From contig NZ_NBOF01000008.1 of NCBI RefSeq assembly GCF_002104475.1, positions 47,054 to 111,053 on the forward strand: DNA of 64,000 nt, given 5' to 3'. The notes under the pieces are model-generated. The model saw only the letters and a program-made list of their open reading frames with translations, ran no database searches and was not told the DNA's origin. This document shows positions 35,161 through 43,801 of the stretch, one piece after another. The stretch comes from Cognaticolwellia mytili (GTDB taxonomy: Bacteria; Pseudomonadota; Gammaproteobacteria; Enterobacterales; Alteromonadaceae). The translations under genes were made by a program, and so were the position numbers. Positions within the stretch are counted from its first letter, which is position 1. Each line of letters opens with the position of its first letter.

Positions 35161-35790
35161 ATGAAGACTAGAATCTGCCATTTGCGGACTATAAAAAATA
35201 GGCAATATCAAGGTTTTACGTTAATCGAAGTGATGTTGGTGATTGTCTTGATCGGCATTATGGTTTCTTCGGTTCAATTCAGTTTTTCCAGTAGTAAGCC
35301 TGAGCAATTATTACAACAAAGTAGTGCCCGCTTTGCGGGCATTTTTGATGTCGCCGCTGAATACGGCATGCTTAATAATATTGAGCTTGGTTTGTACATT
35401 GATGAAAATACCTATCAATTCCTTGGTTATGATGGCGTGCGTTGGTCACCAATAGCTGATAAGCCAGTGTTTGAAGCTTTTACTTTGCCGGAAGGTGTTG
35501 AAGTGGTATTGCAGCTTGACGACTTACCGATCGAAGATGTTTTGCTGTTTGACCCTACGTTATTAAATAACGAAGACGATGAAAGCCTTTTCGAAAAGGA
35601 AGGAGAAGAGAAAAAAATCATTCCGCAGGTGTATATTCTTTCAGGAGGCGATATCACACCATTTAGCTTAACATTTGAACTTGCTGATTTTAGCTTCGAT
35701 AAAGGTGAAGACGTTATTTTTAAGGTTACAGGCATTTACACCGTGCCATTAACGATAGAAGGACCGCTAGAAAATGCTAACCGTCGTTAA
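35161..35790 (+). CDS. gspH: Minor pseudopilin GspH
   Basis: A 209-residue minor pseudopilin with a long leader, cleavage in YQG-FTLIEVMLVIVLIG and Glu at position 5. I chose the ATG at 35161; an in-frame TTG nine bases upstream is possible. No strong ribosome-binding site is visible for either. The globular domain contains an acidic insert (LLNNEDDESLFEKEGEEKK). The end overlaps the gspI start by 17 bp. Confidence 0.93.
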   Translation: MKTRICHLRTIKNRQYQGFTLIEVMLVIVLIGIMVSSVQFSFSSSKPEQLLQQSSARFAGIFDVAAEYGMLNNIELGLYIDENTYQFLGYDGVRWSPIADKPVFEAFTLPEGVEVVLQLDDLPIEDVLLFDPTLLNNEDDESLFEKEGEEKKIIPQVYILSGGDITPFSLTFELADFSFDKGEDVIFKVTGIYTVPLTIEGPLENANRR

Positions 35791-36169
35791 CTACACCCGC
35801 ACAAAACTTAAAAATGGTTTTACCTTAATTGAAGTAATGTTAGCAATGGCGGTGTTCTCTATCGCAGGTATTGCTATTTTAGGAACCGCTGATACTAATG
35901 CTCGTAACTTAGGGCACTTGGAAAGTAAAATTATCGCTAGCTGGGTTGCCTCAAACCAGTTAGTTGAAGTGACCTTAGATACTGTATGGCCGCCAAAAAA
36001 CAATAAAAAAGGCAAAGTTGAATTGGCTGGACAAGAATGGTTTTGGCAGCAAAAAGTACTTAAAACTACCGATAAAAATTTACGAGCAGTTGTCATGGAA
36101 GTACGGCTTACAGAAACAGAAGAGTCAATACTTAGCAGTTTGACGACCTATGTTGCTAAGAAGAACTAA
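35774..36169 (+). CDS. gspI: Minor pseudopilin GspI
   Basis: A 131-residue minor pseudopilin: the leader ends KNG, the mature chain starts FTLIEVMLAMAVFSIAGIAI with Glu5, followed by WVASNQLVEVTLDTVWPP and GQEWFWQQKV, all typical of GspI. It forms the pseudopilus tip complex with GspJ and GspK. It overlaps gspH by 17 bp and gspJ by one base. Confidence 0.95.
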   Translation: MLTVVNYTRTKLKNGFTLIEVMLAMAVFSIAGIAILGTADTNARNLGHLESKIIASWVASNQLVEVTLDTVWPPKNNKKGKVELAGQEWFWQQKVLKTTDKNLRAVVMEVRLTETEESILSSLTTYVAKKN

Positions 36170-36843
36170 TGAAAAAAACAGCAACAAGGCATAATAAGCT
36201 TGTCAAGAAAACTAACTTGTCTTTAATAAATAAAAGTAAAGGCTTTACTTTACTGGAAGTATTGATAGCTATTGCAATATTTTCAGTGATTAGTATGGCA
36301 AGTTTTAGCATCTTTGAAACCGTATTAAATAGCGATACCGTAACGAAAGAACGTACTGATAGAATTAATGAATTACAACGCGGTTTCTTAATCATTGAAC
36401 GCGATATGCTGCAAATAGCCAGGCGTAGTATGAGATTTAATGGCGAAGCGCCACAAGAAGGTTTTTTACATACCGACAATGAAAGTTTTTCTAGTGATGA
36501 GAAAGCTATAGGCTTCGTTCGTCATGGTTGGACTAACCCTGGTTTGCTCTTACCGCGTAGTGATGTGCAATCTGTTGCTTATCAATTAAATGATAATGTC
36601 CTTGAGCGTTTACATTTTAATTTTGTTGATGCGGTCTTAGGGGAAGAGCCAAAAATTCGGCCATTAATTTCTCAAGTAGAAAAATTAGATTTTGAGTTTT
36701 ATGATGGTAAGAAATGGCAAAAAAATTTACAAAAAAATACCTTGCCGATTGCGATTGCTATTGAACTTGATACCACAGATTATGGTGTCATTCGCCGCCA
36801 GTATCTAATGGCAGGTGACAGCCAGCAAGACAAGGATGAATAG
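36169..36843 (+). CDS. gspJ: Minor pseudopilin GspJ
   Basis: A 224-residue minor pseudopilin. A long basic leader ends at KSKG, the mature chain begins FTLLEVLIAIAIFSVISMAS with Glu5. The body has RINELQRGFLIIERDMLQIA, typical of GspJ, and ends near IRRQYLMAGD. Its start shares one base with the gspI stop. Confidence 0.95.
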   Translation: MKKTATRHNKLVKKTNLSLINKSKGFTLLEVLIAIAIFSVISMASFSIFETVLNSDTVTKERTDRINELQRGFLIIERDMLQIARRSMRFNGEAPQEGFLHTDNESFSSDEKAIGFVRHGWTNPGLLLPRSDVQSVAYQLNDNVLERLHFNFVDAVLGEEPKIRPLISQVEKLDFEFYDGKKWQKNLQKNTLPIAIAIELDTTDYGVIRRQYLMAGDSQQDKDE

Positions 36844-36844
36844 A

Positions 36845-37837
36845 ATGGCAAAAAATAATCGACAAAAAGGTGTCGCTTTAATTACAGTGATGCTAATTGT
36901 TGCTTTAATTGCCATATTGGCGACGCAAATGACAGCACGTTTGCAGTTACAAATGCAGCGAACTACTAATATCGGCTCAAACCAACAAGCGTACTGGTAT
37001 GCTATGGGGGCAGAAGCTTTTGCTAAAGGTATATTAAAACAGTCATTTGAAGACAATGCAGAAGTCACCAGCTTAGAACAGATTTGGGCACAAGGTGAAA
37101 GTACTTTACCAGTAGATTTTGGTGAAATAACCGGTGAAATAACTGATTTGCACAGCTGCTTTAATTTAAATTCACTGCGCTCTGATGATGGTAGCGGTGA
37201 TAAGGGCACAGTTAAGTCAATAGCAAGAAGAGCTTTTGAAGAGTTGCTGATCGCACTTAATATTGAAGGTATTGGGAATTTTGAAGCGGAATCAATGGCG
37301 GATGCCTTAGCTGATTGGCTTGATGCAGATGATAGTATATCTAGCTCAGGTGGCGCTGAAGACAATGATTATGCCGCGAAAGAATTTCCTTATTTAGCCG
37401 CAAATAATTATTTAGCGAGTATCAATGAGTTACGTGTTGTAGAGCACTTTAACGTTACCGTGATAAATAAATTAAGAGATTACGTTTGCGTGTTACCTGA
37501 TACGAATTTGAACAAAGTGAATATTAATACAATTGCACAAGACAAGCCTGAATTGCTTGTCGCCATGCTGGGGATCACCCAAAATGTAGCTGAAGAAGTG
37601 CTTTCAAGTCGAAAAGAAGAAGGTTTTCAAAGTGTCGATGAGCTTTTTAAATTAAGTATATTGAAAAGTGTAAAAAAGCCTGAAGATAAGAAAACTCTCT
37701 TTACCGTCAAAAGTGAATATTTTAAGTTCAAAACTAACGCAAGTTTTAATAGCAGCTACTTTGCGATGAAAAGCATTATGAGAGTAGAAAATAAGAATAA
37801 TATTAACGTGGTCAGTCGCATCATTGGACGAGAGTGA
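36845..37837 (+). CDS. gspK: Minor pseudopilin GspK (tip)
   Basis: A 330-residue tip pseudopilin. The leader MAKNNRQKG precedes VALITVMLIVALIAILATQM; position 5 of the mature chain is Thr rather than Glu, as is normal for GspK. The large helical insert domain is recognisable (SLRSDDGSGDKG, ALADWLDADDSI, YLASINELRVVE). I start it at 36845; an ATG nine bases earlier, overlapping the gspJ stop, is an alternative. Its last 16 codons are imperfectly repeated in the gap before gspL. Confidence 0.94.
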   Translation: MAKNNRQKGVALITVMLIVALIAILATQMTARLQLQMQRTTNIGSNQQAYWYAMGAEAFAKGILKQSFEDNAEVTSLEQIWAQGESTLPVDFGEITGEITDLHSCFNLNSLRSDDGSGDKGTVKSIARRAFEELLIALNIEGIGNFEAESMADALADWLDADDSISSSGGAEDNDYAAKEFPYLAANNYLASINELRVVEHFNVTVINKLRDYVCVLPDTNLNKVNINTIAQDKPELLVAMLGITQNVAEEVLSSRKEEGFQSVDELFKLSILKSVKKPEDKKTLFTVKSEYFKFKTNASFNSSYFAMKSIMRVENKNNINVVSRIIGRE

Positions 37838-37901
37838 TTTTACGATGGTTAGTCTTCTTAAAATGAAAAATTAAAAATGAAAAGTGAAAGCTAAAGTGGC
37901 A

Positions 37902-37949
37902 AATAAAAATAATATTAGCGTGAACAATTGCGTCATAGGACAAAAGTAA
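37902..37949 (+). repeat. Diverged copy of the gspK 3' end
   Basis: These 16 codons, including a stop, align codon for codon with the end of gspK (37790-37837): NKNNISVNNCVIGQK against NKNNINVVSRIIGRE. The copy is not in frame with gspK, and its TAA overlaps the gspL ATG by one base. Confidence 0.8.
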
Positions 37950-39181
37950 TGGGTGAAACCTTATTTATCCGTTTAGGCAACCGAGTTGACAGTAAAATAC
38001 ATTGGCTGGTTAAAACTAACGGACATGAAGAAATTATTGCCAGTGGCGAATTGCCCAATGCAAGCGAATTAACACAGTTAACCACAAAGGCTGCGGCACG
38101 TGATGTTGTTACCTTTGTACCTGCATGCGATGTTGCCGTTAAAAGCTTAACAGTACCGGGCTCTTCACAACGAGCAATTCGTTTAGCGGCCCCTTATATG
38201 TTAGAGGATGAATTAGCGCAAGACGTTGAAAAGCTGTTTTTTGCCTTTAACGAACAAAAGCAAAATGAGCAAGGTAATAATTGTTTTTTAGCCGCACTTG
38301 AACGCGAACAGCTATCACTTTGGCAGCAATGGTTAGCCGATGCTGATATATTCTGTAAATTGATGATCCCAGACGCGCTAGCGTTACCTATCAATGAAGA
38401 ACATTGCACTGCGGTGATGTTAGACGAACAAATTCTTATGCGCTTATCACCTTGGCAAGTAATGTCATTTGAAAGTAATGCTTGGCCATATGTTGTTCCA
38501 CAACTGATTAATAACAGCGATGTAGATAAAGAAATTCACTCGTATTCGCCATTACCCAATATGCCTGATAACTTAAGTGTTGAGTTTTTGCCAGAAGAGT
38601 TACCATTAGCTATTTTAGCCAATCACTATTCGACTAAGTTTAACCTGCTGCAAGGTGAATTTCAGGTTAAAGAAAAGCGTTCAACAACATTGACGAACTG
38701 GTTGTGGGTTGCCGGTATTGCAAGTTTTGCTTTAGTGCTTAATTTTGCACTCAAAGGTGCAGAGTTATATCAGCTATCAAACCAACAAGCAGCAATTGAG
38801 CAGGAAGTTATTGCGACTTATAAAAGTGCCTTCCCAGAAACGAAAAGAGTTAAAATATCTACTATTCGTTCGCAACTAAAACGCAAGTTAGCAGAAGTCG
38901 GTAATAGTGGTGAATCAGCAGGCTTCTTACCCTTATTGATTAACTTAGAGCCAGCGTTAGCGAGTGTGCCTGAGATTAAGCCGCAAACGTTGAAGTTTGA
39001 TGGCAAGCGTAAAGAAGTTCGTATGCAAGCCGTAGCTAAAGATTATCAGTATTTTGAAAAACTCAAAGTAGCGTTAGAAAAAGCCGGGCTGACGGTTAAT
39101 CTCGGTGCACAAAATAATCAGGGTGACCAAATTTCAGGGTCTTTTAGTATCACAGATAAATCATCTAAGGGACGCTCATGA
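37949..39181 (+). CDS. gspL: Type II secretion protein GspL
   Basis: A 410-residue inner-membrane protein. The cytoplasmic half has the actin-like GspL fold (GETLFIRLGNRVDSKIHWLV, AIRLAAPYMLEDELAQDVEK), followed by one membrane helix at about 250 (WLWVAGIASFALVLNFALKG) and a periplasmic ferredoxin-like domain (LKFDGKRKEVRMQAVAKDY). I chose the ATG at 37949 behind AGGA. It recruits GspE to the membrane and pairs with GspM, whose start overlaps its stop by 4 bp. Confidence 0.95.
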   Translation: MGETLFIRLGNRVDSKIHWLVKTNGHEEIIASGELPNASELTQLTTKAAARDVVTFVPACDVAVKSLTVPGSSQRAIRLAAPYMLEDELAQDVEKLFFAFNEQKQNEQGNNCFLAALEREQLSLWQQWLADADIFCKLMIPDALALPINEEHCTAVMLDEQILMRLSPWQVMSFESNAWPYVVPQLINNSDVDKEIHSYSPLPNMPDNLSVEFLPEELPLAILANHYSTKFNLLQGEFQVKEKRSTTLTNWLWVAGIASFALVLNFALKGAELYQLSNQQAAIEQEVIATYKSAFPETKRVKISTIRSQLKRKLAEVGNSGESAGFLPLLINLEPALASVPEIKPQTLKFDGKRKEVRMQAVAKDYQYFEKLKVALEKAGLTVNLGAQNNQGDQISGSFSITDKSSKGRS

Positions 39182-39645
39182 AAACTTGGTGGCAACAGTT
39201 AAATATTCGTGAGCAACGACTTGTGGTTGTGATGTCAGCACTGATATCTATCTTCATTCTTTATAGCTTAATCTGGCAACCGATGAATGAAAGTATCGCG
39301 ACAAGTAAGTTGAAAATTGAACGTCAGCAAAAGTTGTTAACTTGGGTACAAGAAAGTGCTCAACGGTACCAGCAGGCTAAGCGTAATGGCGGTAACAGTA
39401 GTGGTGAAAGCTTATCAAGTATCGTTAACCGCACTTCACGAATAGAACAAATTAGCATTACGCGTATGCAGCCACAAGGCGATGATTTACAGGTATGGAT
39501 TGATGAAATATCTTTCAATCAATTATTATTATGGCTAGGAAAGCTCGCCAGCAGAGATGGCCTACAAGTGAAAAATATTGATTTGAGCAAGGCAGATCAG
39601 CAAGGTGTTGTTAGAGTTCGTCGATTACAGTTAGGAAAAAATTAA
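39178..39645 (+). CDS. gspM: Type II secretion protein GspM
   Basis: A 155-residue bitopic protein: a short cytoplasmic start (MKTWWQQLNIREQRLVVVMS), one membrane helix (about 16-34) and a periplasmic ferredoxin-like domain (SLSSIVNRTSRIEQISITRM, ISFNQLLLWLGKLASRDGLQ). It stabilises GspL. Overlaps of 4 bp with gspL and 1 bp with gspN indicate translational coupling. Confidence 0.95.
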   Translation: MKTWWQQLNIREQRLVVVMSALISIFILYSLIWQPMNESIATSKLKIERQQKLLTWVQESAQRYQQAKRNGGNSSGESLSSIVNRTSRIEQISITRMQPQGDDLQVWIDEISFNQLLLWLGKLASRDGLQVKNIDLSKADQQGVVRVRRLQLGKN

Positions 39646-40388
39646 TGAAAAAAAACTTTACTATAGCTGCAATTTTTATCGTTTTGTACAGTGTTTTTGT
39701 TATTGCACTGATGCCAGCTAATTGGCTAGCAGGACAAATTAAATTACCTAATAATGTTACTGTTGCTGGTATTGAAGGCAGTATTTGGCAGACTAAAATA
39801 TCACAAGTTATCGTTGATGATATTATCATTAGTCAAGTAGAAAGTTCATTGTCCCTGCTATCAGTATTGATGTTAGATCCTAAGTTTGATATCACTTTTG
39901 GTGATGCATTAATCAATGGGCCAGAAGGGCACTTAGTGTTAAGTGGTTTGCTAACAGATATAACCATTGAAGACGCGATGGTTGGTTTGGCCGCTAATAA
40001 TGTCTCAGCAAAACTTAATTTACCGATTGATATTATTGCCCATGAGCAGCTGACCATTAACGTTGCACGCTTTGTTATTGGCGCGCCGATATGTAGTGAA
40101 CTTGACGGTGATTTTCATTGGCGTAATGCTGCTGTCACTGCGCTTGATGAAAAAATTAAATTAGGCAAGTTATCTGCGAAACTCAGTTGTGATGAAGGCG
40201 AGCTAATTGCTGACATTGATCCGAAAAATAATTTAGGCCTTAGTTACCGTGCACAAATTAAAAAGAGTGGTCGCTTTAGCGGTAGCGGTTATTTAACGCC
40301 GGGTGCGAAATTCCCTGAAGAACTAAAGTCAGCCTTAAATTTTATTGGTAAAGCAGATAAAAAAGGGCGTTATCGATTAAAGATATAG
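39645..40388 (+). CDS. gspN: Type II secretion protein GspN
   Basis: A 247-residue protein with an N-terminal membrane helix (FTIAAIFIVLYSVFVIALMP) and a periplasmic beta-rich part starting NVTVAGIEGSIWQTKISQV, the standard GspN pattern. GspN is absent from many type II systems and its role is unclear. It ends the gspC-N operon, followed by a likely terminator. Confidence 0.93.
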   Translation: MKKNFTIAAIFIVLYSVFVIALMPANWLAGQIKLPNNVTVAGIEGSIWQTKISQVIVDDIIISQVESSLSLLSVLMLDPKFDITFGDALINGPEGHLVLSGLLTDITIEDAMVGLAANNVSAKLNLPIDIIAHEQLTINVARFVIGAPICSELDGDFHWRNAAVTALDEKIKLGKLSAKLSCDEGELIADIDPKNNLGLSYRAQIKKSGRFSGSGYLTPGAKFPEELKSALNFIGKADKKGRYRLKI

Positions 40389-40406
40389 CGGTCAACTAAC
40401 TAGAAA

Positions 40407-40441
40407 GGTAATAGGTGCCATCAGTGCTTTTATTGCCTTTT
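40407..40441 (+). terminator. Probable terminator of the gsp operon
   Basis: GGTAATAGGTGC can pair imperfectly with GTGCTTTTATTGCC over a short loop, and TTTT follows. The pairing has some mismatches. Confidence 0.5.
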
Positions 40442-40477
40442 AGCAACCTTCATTACCTGTGGCTATTTAGATGCGAA

Positions 40478-41152
40478 TTAGTTCAAACCGCTACGTTTTA
40501 TCTCTTCTACAAATATACCAAAATCAGTTATCGCGGGATAACCGCTAATTTTTTTATTTGCTTGTTTACTATCAGGGTTGGCGACCGCTAAAAGGTGCTT
40601 GATACCAAATTTTTTGGCGGAATCTAAGATCACTAAACTGTCGTCAACGAATAACGTACAGTCGACATCAAAGCCATGTTTAGCTTGTAACTTCTGCCAC
40701 AATAGTTGTGATTCTTTGGTGACGCCAAATTCGTGGGTTGAATATAAAGTATCAAAATACTGATCTAACTCGGTACGTTCAATTTTTAATGACAAGCTGT
40801 CAGGGTGCGCATTAGTGACTAAGACTACATCGCGTCCCGAGGCTTTTAATGCTGTTAGAAAATCATGAGCATCATCACGTAATCGAATTAAGTGCTGTAT
40901 CTCGCGTTTCAAGTCAGTAATTGATAAATTTGTATGTTTAGCCCAGTAATCTAAGCAATACCAGTCTATAGTACCTTCAACATCTTGGTAGTGCGCGGAT
41001 AATTTTTTTTTGGCTTGTTCAAGACTTATATTTTCGCTTTCGCTGTAGCGTTTGGGCAAATGATGTAGCCAGAAATGGTTGTCAAAATGTAAATCTAGGA
41101 TGGTTCCATCCATATCCAGTAAAACAGTTGAGATTTTTGACCAATCAAGCAT
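40478..41152 (-). CDS. yrfG: HAD-family GMP/IMP nucleotidase YrfG
   Basis: A 224-residue HAD hydrolase. Motif I is LLDMDGTILD, motif II VLVTNAH and motif IV LFVDDSLVIL. The N-terminal cap begins FDNHFWLHHLPKRYSE, as in E. coli YrfG, which dephosphorylates purine nucleotides GMP and IMP. It is divergent from nudE, as its E. coli orthologue is next to nudE and hslR. Confidence 0.92.
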   Translation of the reverse strand: MLDWSKISTVLLDMDGTILDLHFDNHFWLHHLPKRYSESENISLEQAKKKLSAHYQDVEGTIDWYCLDYWAKHTNLSITDLKREIQHLIRLRDDAHDFLTALKASGRDVVLVTNAHPDSLSLKIERTELDQYFDTLYSTHEFGVTKESQLLWQKLQAKHGFDVDCTLFVDDSLVILDSAKKFGIKHLLAVANPDSKQANKKISGYPAITDFGIFVEEIKRSGLN

Positions 41153-41281
41153 AGATTTTATCCTAGAAACACGTTTATTATAGGATTATACCCAAGAGGT
41201 TGAGCTGTGTATTCAATATTACTAAATCTTAGTTTGCTTTATTGAAGCTTTCTTCACTTTCTGTTGCGATTAAAGGGCGTT

Positions 41282-41836
41282 ATGAGTACAAAAAAACAAT
41301 TGCCGAAAATTACTGCACGTAAACAAGTAGCCAAAAGCGGACTGTTTACTATCGAACAAATTGATCTGAGTTTTAGTAATGGCGAAAGTAGAGAGTACGA
41401 GCGTATACCTAGTAAAGGCTCGGGTGCTGTAATGATTGTGCCTATGCTTGATGATAAAACTATGCTGCTAGTTCGTGAATATTGTGCTGGTACTCATAGT
41501 TATGAACTGGGCTTTCCAAAAGGGCTAATTGATCCAGGCGAAGCGCCGTCAACAGCTGCTAATCGAGAGCTTAAAGAAGAAATAGGCTATGGCGCAGAAA
41601 ACCTCACCTTCCTTCACCATGTTGCCACTGCCCCTGCTTTTTTTGATGCCCAAATGACTATATTTCTTGGTGAAAAACTTTATCCTGAAAAACTTGAAGG
41701 TGATGAACCTGAAGAGTTAGAAGTTGTGCCATGGAGACTAGCTGATTACCAGCAATTGTTGGCGGCGAGTGATTTTAATGAGGCGCGTAGTATTGCTGCG
41801 CTATTATTAGTAAAAGACCATTTGAGGGGAATTTGA
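41282..41836 (+). CDS. nudE: ADP compounds hydrolase NudE
   Basis: A 184-residue Nudix hydrolase. The Nudix box is complete: GLIDPGEAPSTAANRELKEE followed by IGYGA. The N-terminus (LPKITARKQVAKSGLFTIEQ) and ending match NudE, which hydrolyses ADP-ribose, Ap3A and NADH. I chose the ATG at 41282; the longer frame starts with a TTG. The stop overlaps the cysQ start by one base. Confidence 0.93.
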   Translation: MSTKKQLPKITARKQVAKSGLFTIEQIDLSFSNGESREYERIPSKGSGAVMIVPMLDDKTMLLVREYCAGTHSYELGFPKGLIDPGEAPSTAANRELKEEIGYGAENLTFLHHVATAPAFFDAQMTIFLGEKLYPEKLEGDEPEELEVVPWRLADYQQLLAASDFNEARSIAALLLVKDHLRGI

Positions 41837-42663
41837 TGGACTCAGAGAAATTATTATCTATTGCGATTGAAAGTGCTAAAAAAGCGGGTATAGAAGTCGC
41901 TAAACACTACAAACAAGGTGACTATACCGCTGAAATGAAGGCTGATAATAGCCCTGTTACCAGTGCAGATATTGCTGCAAATGATGTTTTGATGGATCAG
42001 TTGAAGACTTTGACCCCTGATATTCCTGTAATTTCGGAAGAAGTTGGAGCTTTACCGTTAGCAGAACGAGGAAAATGGTCCCGTTATTGGCTACTAGACC
42101 CGATAGATGGCACTGGTGAGTTTATTATTGGCAGTGGCGATTTTGCGGTAAATATAGCTTTGGTTGAAAATGGCTGGCCTAGTATTGGAGTGATACATGC
42201 GCCAGATCACCAACTAACTTATTATGCGCAGAATAACTTAGGTGCTTATAAAGAAAATAACCTTGCCAGTCATAGAATTCATGTTGCAGAGTATGATGGT
42301 GAACGCCGGATTAAAGTCGCGATTAGTCGACGCCAAGATATTAATTTAATGGGGCAATATCTAAATGATGAATTTTCCTACGACCATATTGCGTTGGGTA
42401 GTTGTTCATTAAAAAATTGTTTGATAGCTGAAGGCGGTGCCGATTGTTATTTGCGAGTTGGGCCAACAGGAGAATGGGATACCGGTGCTAGTCACTGTAT
42501 TATTGAACAAGCTGGCGGTAGTATTATTGATAGTGAGTTTAATCCACTTACCTATAATCAACGTACAACGCTAATGCAGCCCGACTTTCTCTCGTTAGGC
42601 AATAAGGCTATACCTTGGCAACATGCCATTAAACCGCACAGAACGAGTCGCTCACTGGGATGA
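41836..42663 (+). CDS. cysQ: 3'(2'),5'-bisphosphate nucleotidase CysQ
   Basis: A 275-residue member of the inositol monophosphatase fold. Metal-binding motifs are PVISEEVG and DPIDGTGEF, with GEWDTGASHCIIEQAGG near the end. CysQ removes the 3'-phosphate of PAP formed during sulfate assimilation. GAGGGG lies ahead of the ATG. It is translationally coupled to nudE, an arrangement found in Vibrio and other marine gammaproteobacteria. Confidence 0.93.
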   Translation: MDSEKLLSIAIESAKKAGIEVAKHYKQGDYTAEMKADNSPVTSADIAANDVLMDQLKTLTPDIPVISEEVGALPLAERGKWSRYWLLDPIDGTGEFIIGSGDFAVNIALVENGWPSIGVIHAPDHQLTYYAQNNLGAYKENNLASHRIHVAEYDGERRIKVAISRRQDINLMGQYLNDEFSYDHIALGSCSLKNCLIAEGGADCYLRVGPTGEWDTGASHCIIEQAGGSIIDSEFNPLTYNQRTTLMQPDFLSLGNKAIPWQHAIKPHRTSRSLG

Positions 42664-42785
42664 AAAACCATATAGTGTTAGATATGTCACAAAATTACCC
42701 TTACAATTGAGTTAACTAAGAATTTGATGAAATAGCTAATAAGTTTAATCAACAGCTATTCTTAACTTAATTTACGGAGTGCTTA

Positions 42786-43370
42786 ATGCGCAAATCTACA
42801 TTAACTTTAATAACGATACTTTCATTTGCTTTAACCAGTTTACCTAGCTTCGCAGGTTGGCAGCTTGATAACAAAAATTCGCTACTTAATTTTGTTTCAG
42901 TTAAAAAAGGTACCGTGGCTGAAAATCATCATTTTTCTGCACTTGAGGGAAGTATCGATAAGAGCGGTAAAGTTAGTATTAAGGTCGACTTAACCAGTGT
43001 AGATACCAATATTGCTATTCGAGATGAACGTATGAAAACGTTTGTTTTTGAAACTACAGAATATACTTCAGCAATGTTTACTACTCAACTTGATAAAGAC
43101 TTGTTGTCAAACCTTAAAGTTGGAAAAAGTGATGTGAAAACTGTAACAGGTAACTTGAGCTTTCATGGTCAAAATCAAGAGGTCACCATCGAAGTTAACG
43201 TGAGTAAAATTAACACTAAAACATTATTAGTAAGTACGACAAAACCTTTCTTTATTAAAGCTGATGTTTATGGTGTTGTTGCTGGCATTAATAAATTAAA
43301 AGAGTTGGCGGCTTTACCAAGTATTGATTACGTAGTGCCTGTGAACTTTTCGGTAACATTTAGACATTAA
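42786..43370 (+). CDS. YceI-family periplasmic lipid-binding protein
   Basis: A 194-residue exported protein with a signal peptide ending SFA-GWQLD. The mature chain has the YceI lipocalin-like pattern: LLNFVSVKKGTVAENHHFSA, KVSIKVDLTSVDTNIAIRDE, TGNLSFHGQNQEVTIEVNVS. The family binds isoprenoids such as ubiquinone-8 precursors. The gene is monocistronic and ends at a strong terminator. Confidence 0.88.
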   Translation: MRKSTLTLITILSFALTSLPSFAGWQLDNKNSLLNFVSVKKGTVAENHHFSALEGSIDKSGKVSIKVDLTSVDTNIAIRDERMKTFVFETTEYTSAMFTTQLDKDLLSNLKVGKSDVKTVTGNLSFHGQNQEVTIEVNVSKINTKTLLVSTTKPFFIKADVYGVVAGINKLKELAALPSIDYVVPVNFSVTFRH

Positions 43371-43414
43371 ACGTGGTGTAAAACGCTAGTAACTTAATGA
43401 TGCTAGATGAACAT

Positions 43415-43440
43415 AAAGGCACTAAAAAGTGCCTTTTTAT
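43415..43440 (+). terminator. Terminator of the YceI gene
   Basis: AAAGGCACT (43415-43423 region) pairs with AGTGCCTTT, four-base loop, followed by TTTTTATTT. Confidence 0.88.
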
Positions 43441-43564
43441 TTATATGAAGTACGATATACCACGCTCACATGGATCTGAAAGAATAGTGATTCACCTGAG
43501 AGTTTCCAACATTGAAATAATGTTTAGAACAAAATACATGCAGTGATGATTTTTTTAACAATGT

Positions 43565-43801
43565 TTAAACTTCTTCTTCAACACCTTCAATGAATTGATC
43601 GGCCGGCATGATATTAACGGTCTCATGTAGCTCAGAATAAACCAGTAATGCACTACCTTGTTTTAATTGTTGCTGAACCTGCTGAATTTTATCGCTTAGT
43701 GCAACATCTTCACTACCGTATTCAGTGCCTTCTCTTAGTACAAAGTTTTCAATAATGGCACTTAACGTTTCTTTTGGTAATGTGTCTAATGGGATAATCA
43801 T
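43565..43801 (-). CDS. yheU: YheU family small protein
   Basis: A 78-residue acidic protein. MIIPLDTLPKETLSAIIENF and FVLREGTEYGSEDVALSDK match the UPF0270/YheU family, whose function is unknown. It overlaps the yheT-like gene by 4 bp, the same arrangement as yheT-yheU in E. coli. Confidence 0.93.
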   Translation of the reverse strand: MIIPLDTLPKETLSAIIENFVLREGTEYGSEDVALSDKIQQVQQQLKQGSALLVYSELHETVNIMPADQFIEGVEEEV

